64,000 bases of DNA from Streptomyces humi (GTDB lineage Bacteria; Actinomycetota; Actinomycetes; Streptomycetales; Streptomycetaceae), in contig NZ_LBMU02000049.1 of the NCBI RefSeq assembly GCF_001005085.2, positions 16,808 to 80,807 of the forward strand, in the 5' to 3' direction. The position numbers were made by a program, and so were the translations under genes. The first letter of the stretch is position 1; every line of letters starts with the position of its first letter. The notes beneath the pieces are model-generated. The model was not told where the DNA came from and ran no database searches. It saw nothing but the letters and a program-made list of their open reading frames with translations. This document shows, piece after piece, positions 9,105 to 15,979 of the stretch.

Positions 9105-9758
9105 ATGTTCGGTGTCATCGATCTCCCCACCTACCTGGCAGGACTCGTCCTGATCGTCCTGCTGCCCGGGCCCAACTCGCTGTACGTGCTGTCCGTCGCC
9201 GCCCGGCAGGGGGTGCGGGCCGGTTACACGGCCGCCGCGGGGGTGTGGTGCGGGGACACCGTGCTGATGACGCTGTCGGCGGCCGGGGTGGCCTCGCTGC
9301 TCCAGGCGAACGCCGTGCTGTTCGGGATCGTCAAGTACGCGGGCGCCGGTTACCTGACGTGGCTCGCGGTCGGCATGCTGCGGGCGGCCCTGCGGATGTG
9401 GCGGACCCGGAAGCTGCGCGTGGCGCCGGAAGCGGTGCCGGCCGCCGCGCCCGGACCGGAGCGGCCCTACCGGCGGGCCCTGGTGATCAGCCTCTTCAAC
9501 CCCAAGGCGATCCTGTTCTTCGTCGCCTTCTTCGTGCAGTTCGTGGACCCGGGGTACGCCTATCCGGCGCTGTCCTTCGTCGTCCTCGGCGCCTTCGCCC
9601 AGGTGGCCAGCTTCCTCTACCTCAGCGCCCTGATCTTCAGCGGCACCAGGCTGGCCGACGCGTTCCGGCGGCGCAAGCGGCTGTCGGCGACGGCCACCTC
9701 GGCGGCCGGCGTGCTGTTCCTCGGCTTCGCGGTCAAGCTGACGCTGGCCAGCGCCTGA
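9105..9758 (+). CDS. LysE/RhtB-family amino acid exporter
   Basis: A 217-residue inner-membrane protein with about six helices. It opens with FGVIDLPTYLAGLVLIVLLPGPNSLYVLSVAARQGVRAGYTAAAGVWCGD, the typical first two helices of LysE/RhtB/LeuE proteins including the LPGPN sequence. The second half repeats the pattern (YRRALVISLFNPKAILFFVAFFVQFVDPG). These proteins export amino acids such as leucine, homoserine or lysine in exchange for protons. The gene starts 45 bases after the mutase stop and may be cotranscribed with it. The substrate cannot be read from sequence. Confidence 0.92.
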   Translation: MFGVIDLPTYLAGLVLIVLLPGPNSLYVLSVAARQGVRAGYTAAAGVWCGDTVLMTLSAAGVASLLQANAVLFGIVKYAGAGYLTWLAVGMLRAALRMWRTRKLRVAPEAVPAAAPGPERPYRRALVISLFNPKAILFFVAFFVQFVDPGYAYPALSFVVLGAFAQVASFLYLSALIFSGTRLADAFRRRKRLSATATSAAGVLFLGFAVKLTLASA

Positions 9759-9843
9759 GCCGCACTCCGCGGTCCTCCCCGCCCGAGGGCGTGTCGCGAA
9801 GGTCCCGCCTGCCTCGCGTCACCAACCTGTCCGGACAGCACAC

Positions 9844-11223
9844 CTAGGCGGCGTCGAGGGCCCCGGTGCGCCGCGCGTACTCGCGCAGCCCGTCGGCCGT
9901 GTCGCCGGCCCAGCCGACGTAGCCGTCCGGACGGACCAGGAAGATTCCCGGACCGTACGACTCCGGGGCCGGCCGGCCGCCGAAGCCCTCGACCGGTGCC
10001 GGACTCAGCAGCGTCCAGTGCGGGCCCCGGAACGCGTCGAACATCCGCACCCCGGCCGCGTCGCGCCCGTCGGGCGCGCGGTCGCCCGCCCGCACCGGGC
10101 CCGGGTCGGTCCGGGTCTCCTCCGACAGCGACGACTCCCGGTAGCCCAGTCCCAGCTGGACCGTCGCCTCCCCGCGCCGCACCTCGCCCCGGTGGACGCC
10201 GGTCGTGAGGTCCAGCATCGCGGCGGCGTTCGCGCGGCGCTCCTCCTCGTAGGTGTCGAGGAGCGTGTCCGCGGCCCGGCCGGCGAGCACCGCGCCCAGT
10301 TTCCAGCCCAGGTTGTAGGCGTCCTGGATGCTGGTGTTCAGGCCCTGCCCGCCGGCCGGCGAGTGCACGTGGGCCGCGTCTCCGGCGAGCAGGACCCGGT
10401 CCACCCGGAACCGGTCGGCCAGGGCGGCCCGGGGCCGGAAGTCGGAGGCCCAGCGCAGCTCGGTGACGTCCGACGGGTCGAGATGGCTGTACGTCGAGAC
10501 CAGCCGCCGTATCCCCGCCAGGGACAGCTCGGGCCGGGTGCCCTCCGGGAGCTTCGCGCCCAGCTGGAAGTCCTCGGTGCCGGCCAGCGGGCACAGCGCC
10601 ACGCCGGTCCCGTCGTCGCCGGCGAAGGTGTGCCAGTGGTCCCGGTCGAGGCCCCTGACCCGCAGGTCGGCCACCAGGAACGGGTTCGGGTCCACCGGCT
10701 CGCCGGTCATCCCGACGCCGACCGCCCGCCGTACGGCCGACCGCCCGCCGTCGGCCGCCACCAGGTACCGGGCCCGGACGGCCGTGCCGTCGGCGAAGCG
10801 GGCGGTCACCCCGTCCGCGTCCTGCGCCACGTCCGTGACCGCGTGCCCGAACTCCACCCGGCCGCCCAGCTCCCGCAGCCGTGCGTACAGCACCTCCTGC
10901 GTCCGCCACTGCGCGACCATCAGCGGCTCGTTGTACGGCGCCCCCTCGTCCGCCGGGACCTCGTCGAACATCGGCTCCGTCGCGACCCGCTCGCCGTTCT
11001 TCCAGAGCAGCCGGGGCGGGTAGAGCCCGCCGGCCGCGCGGATCGCGTCGCGCACCCCTAGGTCGTCGAAGACCTCCTGGGTGCGGGGCTGGATCCCCTT
11101 GCCCCGGGAGCCCGGGAACAGCTTCTCGCCGGCCTCCACGACGAGCGCGTCCACCCCGCGCCGGGCGAGGTCGATGCCGAGGGCGAGTCCGGTCGGCCCC
11201 GCGCCCACGATCAGAACATCCAT
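9844..11223 (-). CDS. FAD-dependent aromatic monooxygenase (PheA/TfdB type)
   Basis: About 459 residues, with the three flavin-hydroxylase motifs in order: the GxGxxG dinucleotide site at the N-terminus (VLIVGAGPTGLALGIDLARRGV followed by an acidic strand end VVEAG), the DG motif (YLVAADGGRSAVRRAVG, about residue 165), and the GD motif (VLLAGDAAHVHSPAGGQGLNTSIQDAYNLGWKL, about residue 285). Enzymes of this class hydroxylate phenols or polyketide aromatics using NADPH and oxygen. ATG 11223 has GGAG at a spacing of 7 and is preferred over GTG 11226. The gene is divergent from a TetR repressor, and one operator copy overlaps its ribosome site, so it is very likely induced by a ligand of that repressor. 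Confidence 0.93.
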   Translation of the reverse strand: MDVLIVGAGPTGLALGIDLARRGVDALVVEAGEKLFPGSRGKGIQPRTQEVFDDLGVRDAIRAAGGLYPPRLLWKNGERVATEPMFDEVPADEGAPYNEPLMVAQWRTQEVLYARLRELGGRVEFGHAVTDVAQDADGVTARFADGTAVRARYLVAADGGRSAVRRAVGVGMTGEPVDPNPFLVADLRVRGLDRDHWHTFAGDDGTGVALCPLAGTEDFQLGAKLPEGTRPELSLAGIRRLVSTYSHLDPSDVTELRWASDFRPRAALADRFRVDRVLLAGDAAHVHSPAGGQGLNTSIQDAYNLGWKLGAVLAGRAADTLLDTYEEERRANAAAMLDLTTGVHRGEVRRGEATVQLGLGYRESSLSEETRTDPGPVRAGDRAPDGRDAAGVRMFDAFRGPHWTLLSPAPVEGFGGRPAPESYGPGIFLVRPDGYVGWAGDTADGLREYARRTGALDAA

Positions 11224-11233
11224 CACATTTCTC

Positions 11234-11248
11234 CTTAACGCCGTTAAG
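11234..11248. promoter_or_regulatory. TetR operator copy 1 (perfect)
   Basis: CTTAACGCCGTTAAG is a perfect palindrome (two 7-base arms around one C). It overlaps the region just upstream of the flavin hydroxylase ribosome site (GGAG on the minus strand). Its centre is 37 bases from that of copy 2. Confidence 0.88.
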
Positions 11249-11270
11249 TGCCGTCGACGCCAAGGCTGCC

Positions 11271-11285
11271 CTTAACGCTGTTAAG
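11271..11285. promoter_or_regulatory. TetR operator copy 2 (one mismatch)
   Basis: CTTAACGCTGTTAAG differs from copy 1 by one base. It ends 9 bases before the GTG start of the TetR gene, so binding should repress the regulator's own transcription as well. Confidence 0.88.
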
Positions 11286-11294
11286 CTGTCAAGT

Positions 11295-11945
11295 GTGAGT
11301 ACGGAACGACGCGCGCCCCTCGACCGCAGGCGGGTCGCCGACACGGCCCTGCGCCTGCTGAACGAGGCCGGCCTGGACGGCCTGACCCTGCGCGCCATCG
11401 CCCGCGAACTGGACGTCAAGGCGCCGGCCCTCTACTGGCACTTCAAGGACAAGCAGGCGCTGCTCGACGAGATGGCGACCGAGATGTACCGCCGGATGGT
11501 CGCGGGCCGGGTGCTGGACCCCGCCGACACCTGGCAGGACCGCCTGCGCGCGGTGGGCCGGGGACTGCGCACGGCCCTGCTCGGCTACCGCGACGGCGCC
11601 AAGGTCTACAGCGGCTCACGTTTCACGGGCATCGACCACGCCCACGAGCAGGAGGCGAACCTGCGCGTCCTGACGGAGGCGGGCTTCACGCTGGCCCAGG
11701 CGGTGGCGGCGGGCCGCACGGTGCACGCCTACACCATCGGCTTCGTCACCGAGGAGCAGGGCGTGGAGCCCCTCCCGGGGGAGCGCCGGGAGGGCTACGA
11801 CATGACGGAACGCGCCCGCCTGCTGGCCGACTTCCCACTCTCGGCGGCGGCGGGCGAAGAGATCTTCACCCACTACACCGACCACTTCGACGAGGGCCTG
11901 GAGCTGGTGATCGCCGGTATCGGCGTGCGCTACATGGCCTCGTGA
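11295..11945 (+). CDS. TetR-family transcriptional repressor (tetracycline-repressor class C-terminal domain)
   Basis: The GTG at 11295 starts a 216-residue protein. The frame is open upstream but that part is antisense to the hydroxylase. Residues 10-60 are a TetR helix-turn-helix: VADTALRLLNEAGLDGLTLRAIARELDVKAPALYWHFKDKQALLDEMA. The ALYWHFK recognition helix and the C-terminal domain resemble the TetR(Tet) subgroup, whose members sense small aromatic or polyketide ligands. Divergent arrangement and the two CTTAACG-type palindromes between the genes indicate autoregulation and control of the hydroxylase. Confidence 0.93.
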   Translation: MSTERRAPLDRRRVADTALRLLNEAGLDGLTLRAIARELDVKAPALYWHFKDKQALLDEMATEMYRRMVAGRVLDPADTWQDRLRAVGRGLRTALLGYRDGAKVYSGSRFTGIDHAHEQEANLRVLTEAGFTLAQAVAAGRTVHAYTIGFVTEEQGVEPLPGERREGYDMTERARLLADFPLSAAAGEEIFTHYTDHFDEGLELVIAGIGVRYMAS

Positions 11946-11959
11946 GTGCGGCGCGCCCG

Positions 11960-12004
11960 CAGGGGCGCGAGGAACCGCGCGACCGGCCACCACGAAACCC
12001 GCAG
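11960..12004 (+). repeat. Dispersed intergenic repeat, copy 1
   Basis: AGGGGCGCGAGGAACCGCGC, then GACCGGCCACCACGAAACCC. It matches other copies at 18356, 45814 and 49425, and one in reverse at 43417. It lies just after a stop codon, between convergent genes. Confidence 0.7.
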
Positions 12005-12044
12005 CCGCCCGCGACGGAACGCCCGACCCCTCCTGGGCGCTGCG

Positions 12045-12956
12045 CTACCTCATCGCCTTCCGTATCGCCCGCGTCAGCACCGGCGGCAGCAGATCGACAG
12101 CCACCCGCCGCACCCGGCTCCGCCGCCGCGCCACCGCCGGCACCGCCGGCACCACGGAGACCGGCGCTTCCACCGGAGGTGCCGGCGCGTCCGCGTACCG
12201 CGACAACGGGAACTCCGGCGCGGCCATCCCCTTCGACTTCAGCCGGATGATCTGGTGCCCCGCCGCCTCCTGCGTGCTCAGGTGGCAGTCGGTCCGCCCC
12301 CGGACCATCTCGATCAGCTCCTCCCGTACCGGCCCGGGGTCGCCCCACGTCCCGTACAGCTTCTGGGTGCTGATGCAGATCGGGCGCAGGTCCCCGTTGA
12401 GGACCGCCTCCCACGTGGCTATGGAGACGCCCGGCGTGTGCTCGGAGCGGAAGTCGTCGAGGACCACGATCCCGTCCGGCAGCAGCAGTTCGCGCGCCGC
12501 CGCTATGTCCCCGTGCACGTGCTCGTACAGGTGTGACGCGTCGACGTGCACGAACCGGCAGGAGCGGGGCGGGACTTCGTCCGGCACGAGGGAGCTGGGC
12601 CCCTGGAGCACCCGGGGGAGTTCGTCGTGGAAGGCGAGGTAGTTCTCCTCGAACACGCGCCGGGTGAGCTTGCTGTACGACTTCGTGGACTCGGCGCGGT
12701 TCGCGTCGTCGGGCGCGTCGCCCTCGAAGAGGTCGCACACGGTGAACCCGTCGCCGGGCCGCAGGTGCCGCCCGGTGAAGATCGCGCTCTTGCCCATGTA
12801 GACCCCGACCTCCAGGAGGTCGCCGCGCATGCCGGAGGTCTCCTGGCGGCTCAGGAACCAGTCGAAGAGCAGCTGGTCGAGCACGGGGAACCAACCGGGG
12901 ACGTCGTCGAGACGGCGGGGCAGTCGGGTCGGGGTCGTTTCCTGGGTGGTGGCCAT
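12045..12956 (-). CDS. SAM-dependent methyltransferase of the glycan locus
   Basis: ATG 12956 starts a 303-residue protein. Residues upstream in the frame look non-coding. The SAM-binding motif I is GDLLEVGVYMGKSAIFTGRHL (about residue 48), followed by VCDLFEGDAPDD, FVHVDASHLYEHVHGDIAAARELLLPDGIVVLDDF and a region typical of the Methyltransf_24/TylF group, which O-methylates sugars. The last 50 residues are Pro/Val/Arg-rich. The gene borders the nonulosonate polymer cluster and reads away from it. A sugar O-methyltransferase would fit a methylated galactose side chain of teichulosonic acids, but that is inference. Confidence 0.82.
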   Translation of the reverse strand: MATTQETTPTRLPRRLDDVPGWFPVLDQLLFDWFLSRQETSGMRGDLLEVGVYMGKSAIFTGRHLRPGDGFTVCDLFEGDAPDDANRAESTKSYSKLTRRVFEENYLAFHDELPRVLQGPSSLVPDEVPPRSCRFVHVDASHLYEHVHGDIAAARELLLPDGIVVLDDFRSEHTPGVSIATWEAVLNGDLRPICISTQKLYGTWGDPGPVREELIEMVRGRTDCHLSTQEAAGHQIIRLKSKGMAAPEFPLSRYADAPAPPVEAPVSVVPAVPAVARRRSRVRRVAVDLLPPVLTRAIRKAMR

Positions 12957-13146
12957 ACGGAGGAGGCACTCCCTCGATACGCGATCGGCAGCCTGTGGAA
13001 ATCCTGCGCGACACCTGTGCGTCCGCGCGGTCTCCACGGTGCCTGCCCGCCGTACCGCTGCGAAACCAACGGAGAGATGAACGGCGGGCCAAGTTCGCCT
13101 CACGTTAACGAAGGGTGAATTCGAGCGGAATCGCGAGTTCCCGGAA

Positions 13147-14256
13147 TCACGAGTTCTTCAATGCCCTCTTCAATTTCGGTCCGAACGGTGTCTCCACGAA
13201 GCGGTGAATCAGCCAGGCCAGTCCCAGCATCGTGAGCACGGTCAGCGCGAGGGTGGGCCACGGCGGCAGGCCCCAGCCGCGGTGCAGCACCCGGATCGCG
13301 AACCACCCGAGGTGTTCGTGGACCAGGTAGAAGGGGTACGTCAGCGCCCCGGCCGTGGTCAGCCAGGGCCAGGCCGCCCACCGGGTCCAGCCGGCGGCCA
13401 CCGCCGCCACCGCGGCGTACGCCAGGGTGACGACCAGCATCGTGACGTAGGGGTCGCGGGGGGCTCCGGGGTGCCACAACCCCTCGGTGGCCATGCGCAG
13501 TCCGAGGATCCAGGAGAGCGCCACGATGCCCCAGGGCAGGGCCTGGTTGCCGAAGCGGTGGACCAGGTAGAGGGCCAGGCCGCCGATGAAGTACGGGGCG
13601 TACCCGGGCATGACGACCAGCTCGGTCCAGGGGCCGCCGGCCGCGGTGGAGAGCACGGTGGCCAGCGTCCACACCGAGCAGAACAGCACCACCCTGCGGT
13701 AGGTGACCCCCGGCAGGACGACGGTCAGGGCGAACAGGGCGTAGAAGCGGACCTCGACCCACAGGGTCCAGCAGACGCCGAGGACGCGGGGTGCGCCCAT
13801 CGGCTGCTGGAGCATCGTCAGGTTGACCAGGAACTCGTCGAGCCGGACCGCGTGGACGACGGCGGGCAGGACCAGGGACGCGCCGGTGACCAGCAACAGG
13901 GCGACCCAGTAGGCGGGGTAGAGGCGGGCGACGCGGGAGCGGAAGAAGTCGCCGAGCGAGCGGCCCCAACTGCTCATGCAGATCACGAAACCGCTGATGA
14001 CGAAGAAGAACTCGACGCCGAGGCAGCCGTAGACGGCCGCCCGGGACAGGGTCGGGAAGACGTGGGCGGGGTTCTGGTGCCAGGACGCGGAGACGACTCC
14101 GCCGCGGCCGGCGTAGTGGTAGAGGCAGACCATCAGGGCGGCCAGCAGCCGCAGTCCGTCGAGGGCGAGAAGCCGGGGGCGGGGCCGTCCGGGCGGGGCC
14201 GGGGCGAGGGCGATCCGCGCAGGCGGGGGCGCCGTTGTGGGGGAGGCGAGAGACAT
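13147..14256 (-). CDS. Membrane acyltransferase (acyltransferase-3 family)
   Basis: A 369-residue protein with about ten membrane helices. After a Pro-rich N-terminus comes LLALDGLRLLAALMVCLYHYAGRGG, where the last His of helix 1 is the conserved catalytic His, and then GVEFFFVISGFVICMSS and FFRSRVARLYPAYWVALLL, all characteristic of acyltransferase-3 (OafA/NodX) proteins. These move acetyl or other acyl groups onto sugars at the membrane. Location next to the polymer genes suggests O-acylation of the wall glycan. It is transcribed away from the GT29-like gene. A TATGAT hexamer preceded by CTTCC (14353-14365, minus strand) may be its promoter. Confidence 0.9.
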   Translation of the reverse strand: MSLASPTTAPPPARIALAPAPPGRPRPRLLALDGLRLLAALMVCLYHYAGRGGVVSASWHQNPAHVFPTLSRAAVYGCLGVEFFFVISGFVICMSSWGRSLGDFFRSRVARLYPAYWVALLLVTGASLVLPAVVHAVRLDEFLVNLTMLQQPMGAPRVLGVCWTLWVEVRFYALFALTVVLPGVTYRRVVLFCSVWTLATVLSTAAGGPWTELVVMPGYAPYFIGGLALYLVHRFGNQALPWGIVALSWILGLRMATEGLWHPGAPRDPYVTMLVVTLAYAAVAAVAAGWTRWAAWPWLTTAGALTYPFYLVHEHLGWFAIRVLHRGWGLPPWPTLALTVLTMLGLAWLIHRFVETPFGPKLKRALKNS

Positions 14257-14352
14257 GGTCCGAGACGCCTACCCGGGGCCGGGCGGTTAATCATCCGATC
14301 TGTTCGCGCTGTCGCCGGGACGTGGGAAGCCCCATACCGTCACCTGGGCGAA

Positions 14353-14365
14353 TCATAGGAAGGCC
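14353..14365 (-). promoter_or_regulatory. Candidate promoter, GGCCTTCC-TATGAT type
   Basis: Read on the minus strand this is GGCCTTCCTATGA, continuing to TATGAT. It shares CTTCCTA with the two other glycan-locus promoters at 14425 and 20914. It would serve the acyltransferase gene. Confidence 0.45.
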
Positions 14366-14424
14366 GCGGTGAACCTCCTAACCATTCTCTTACCAGTCGG
14401 GATTCGTTAACCATATGGTCGTTT

Positions 14425-14438
14425 TGGCTTCCTAGTTT
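14425..14438 (+). promoter_or_regulatory. Candidate promoter, TGGCTTCC-TAGTTT type
   Basis: TGGCTTCCTAG is identical over 11 bases to the element at 20914. GTTAACC lies 19 bases upstream start to start (14406-14412). If TAGTTT is the -10, the transcript of the GT29-like gene would have a leader of about 70 bases. Confidence 0.5.
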
Positions 14439-14518
14439 CTCCATCCATCCCCCCGGTGCGGGTCACCTCACCACACACAGCGATTACACAAGCTTTGCTT
14501 GGCAAAATCAGGAGAGCT

Positions 14519-15979
14519 ATGACGAGGGTCCAGAACAGGCGGGCACCTGCGCGCGGAGGGGAGCTGGACGACTGCCTGCATGCCTGCGCCGTGCACAGCG
14601 GCAAAGTGGTCGGCAGCCTCGACCGGCGTCGCGCCGAACTCGCCGAGCAGCTGCGCAAGCTGCTCGTGGTCGTCGCCACGGAAGGCACCACCGCCCCCGC
14701 ACCCGCCCCGGCCGGCGGTGCGACCGCCCTGCTGAAGCGGGCCGTGAAGGGCGCCACGTCCCCGTCCGGAGGCATCAACAACGACCTGCTGGACGCTCTG
14801 CTCGCGGTCGCCAACAAGGCCCTGGAGTGCGGCTACAACGACGAGCTGAACCTCGCGCTGGTGATCAGCGACACCGTGCTCGCCCAGCGCAGGAACTCCC
14901 GCGCCGGCTGGCGGCTGCGCGCCCGCATCCTGGAGGCGCTCGGCGAGGAGAGCGAGGCCGTCGAGGCCTACGAGCGCTACCTCGAACTCACCGCCGACGA
15001 CGGCTTCGGCGTCGCCAACCGGATCAGCGGACTGCGTCGCGCCGGTGAACGCGAGAACGAACTCCTGGCCCTCCTCCAGCGCCAGGTGCCCACCGCCACC
15101 GAGCACACCGCCGCGCCCGCCACCGCCACCTGGGCCGAGGGACTCGCCCTCCAGGCCGCCGGCGACTGGCAGGCCGCCGAGCCCCGCCTGGTCGGCGCCC
15201 TGCTCGCGCTCACCGCGGACGAGGCCCCGGTGAACGACCGGCAGGAACTGCTCAGCCAGTACCTGGACCTGCGGCTCGCCGAGGGCGACGACGCCGGGCT
15301 CACCGAGGTCGTCGCGCTCTACGCCGAGCAGCGCCGCGTCCGGATGCGCGGACCGGTCGCCGACCCGACCGTCGACGGCGTGCAGTGGCTCAGCCTCGGC
15401 GAGTTCCGCAACCAGATCGCCGGCAAGTCCGTCTGCCTGATCGCCAACTCCGGCCGGGTGGGCACCGGCGGCATCGGCAAGCAGATCGACGACTACGACC
15501 TGGTCGTGCGCTTCAACTCGTACAAGATCGACCCGAAGCACACCGGTGAGCGCACCGACATCCACGTCAGCATCCACAAGCACGCCTTCAACTGGGAGAA
15601 GCCGGTGACCACCCGGCTGGTCTTCGGCGGCGTCTCCGGCGACTGGAAGCACTCGCTGCGCAACAAGCTGGTGCCCGGCGCGCAGAAGTTCCTCGGCGAC
15701 GAGTCGCTGCGCTGGCCGATGCGCAACATCGGGCAGATCAGCACCGAGACCTGGTCGGGCATCCCGACCTCCGGGTTCAACATGCTGTGGCTGCTGGACT
15801 TCCTGGACGTCAGCCCGACCCTGGACCTGATCGGCTTCGACTTCTACGAGAGCGGCGCGTACCGCGTGCAGGAGGCCATGAAGCTGGCCATCACCTCCGT
15901 GCACGAATACACCAGCGAGAAGGCATGGGTCATGCAGCGGGCCCAGAGCGTGACCGACATGAGGATCTCCCTGCGATGA
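14519..15979 (+). CDS. GT29 sialyltransferase-like protein with N-terminal helical-repeat region
   Basis: ATG 14519 follows AGGAGAG. The first 280 or so residues of 486 are helical and TPR-like (LALVISDTVLAQRRNSRAGW, EESEAVEAYERYLEL). From about residue 300 the protein resembles family GT29: GKSVCLIANSGRVGTGGIGKQIDDYDLVVRFN corresponds to the sialyl motif L of animal sialyltransferases, and SGIPTSGFNMLWLLDFLDV to motif S, with a later HEYTSEKAW that could supply the motif III/VS histidine. So it probably transfers a CMP-activated nonulosonate, or another sugar, to the wall polymer. No signal or membrane helix is seen. Its stop overlaps the next start as ATGA. Confidence 0.82.
   Translation: MTRVQNRRAPARGGELDDCLHACAVHSGKVVGSLDRRRAELAEQLRKLLVVVATEGTTAPAPAPAGGATALLKRAVKGATSPSGGINNDLLDALLAVANKALECGYNDELNLALVISDTVLAQRRNSRAGWRLRARILEALGEESEAVEAYERYLELTADDGFGVANRISGLRRAGERENELLALLQRQVPTATEHTAAPATATWAEGLALQAAGDWQAAEPRLVGALLALTADEAPVNDRQELLSQYLDLRLAEGDDAGLTEVVALYAEQRRVRMRGPVADPTVDGVQWLSLGEFRNQIAGKSVCLIANSGRVGTGGIGKQIDDYDLVVRFNSYKIDPKHTGERTDIHVSIHKHAFNWEKPVTTRLVFGGVSGDWKHSLRNKLVPGAQKFLGDESLRWPMRNIGQISTETWSGIPTSGFNMLWLLDFLDVSPTLDLIGFDFYESGAYRVQEAMKLAITSVHEYTSEKAWVMQRAQSVTDMRISLR

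Noticed and set aside
9827..9838. Perfect palindrome CTGTCCGGACAG between the exporter and hydroxylase stop codons
   Set aside because: Twelve bases without a loop, no second copy seen, and located between convergent genes where an operator is unlikely.
12957..13146. Possible extra small gene between methyltransferase and acyltransferase
   Set aside because: No frame with a start, ribosome site and normal codon use; likely promoter region of the methyltransferase.
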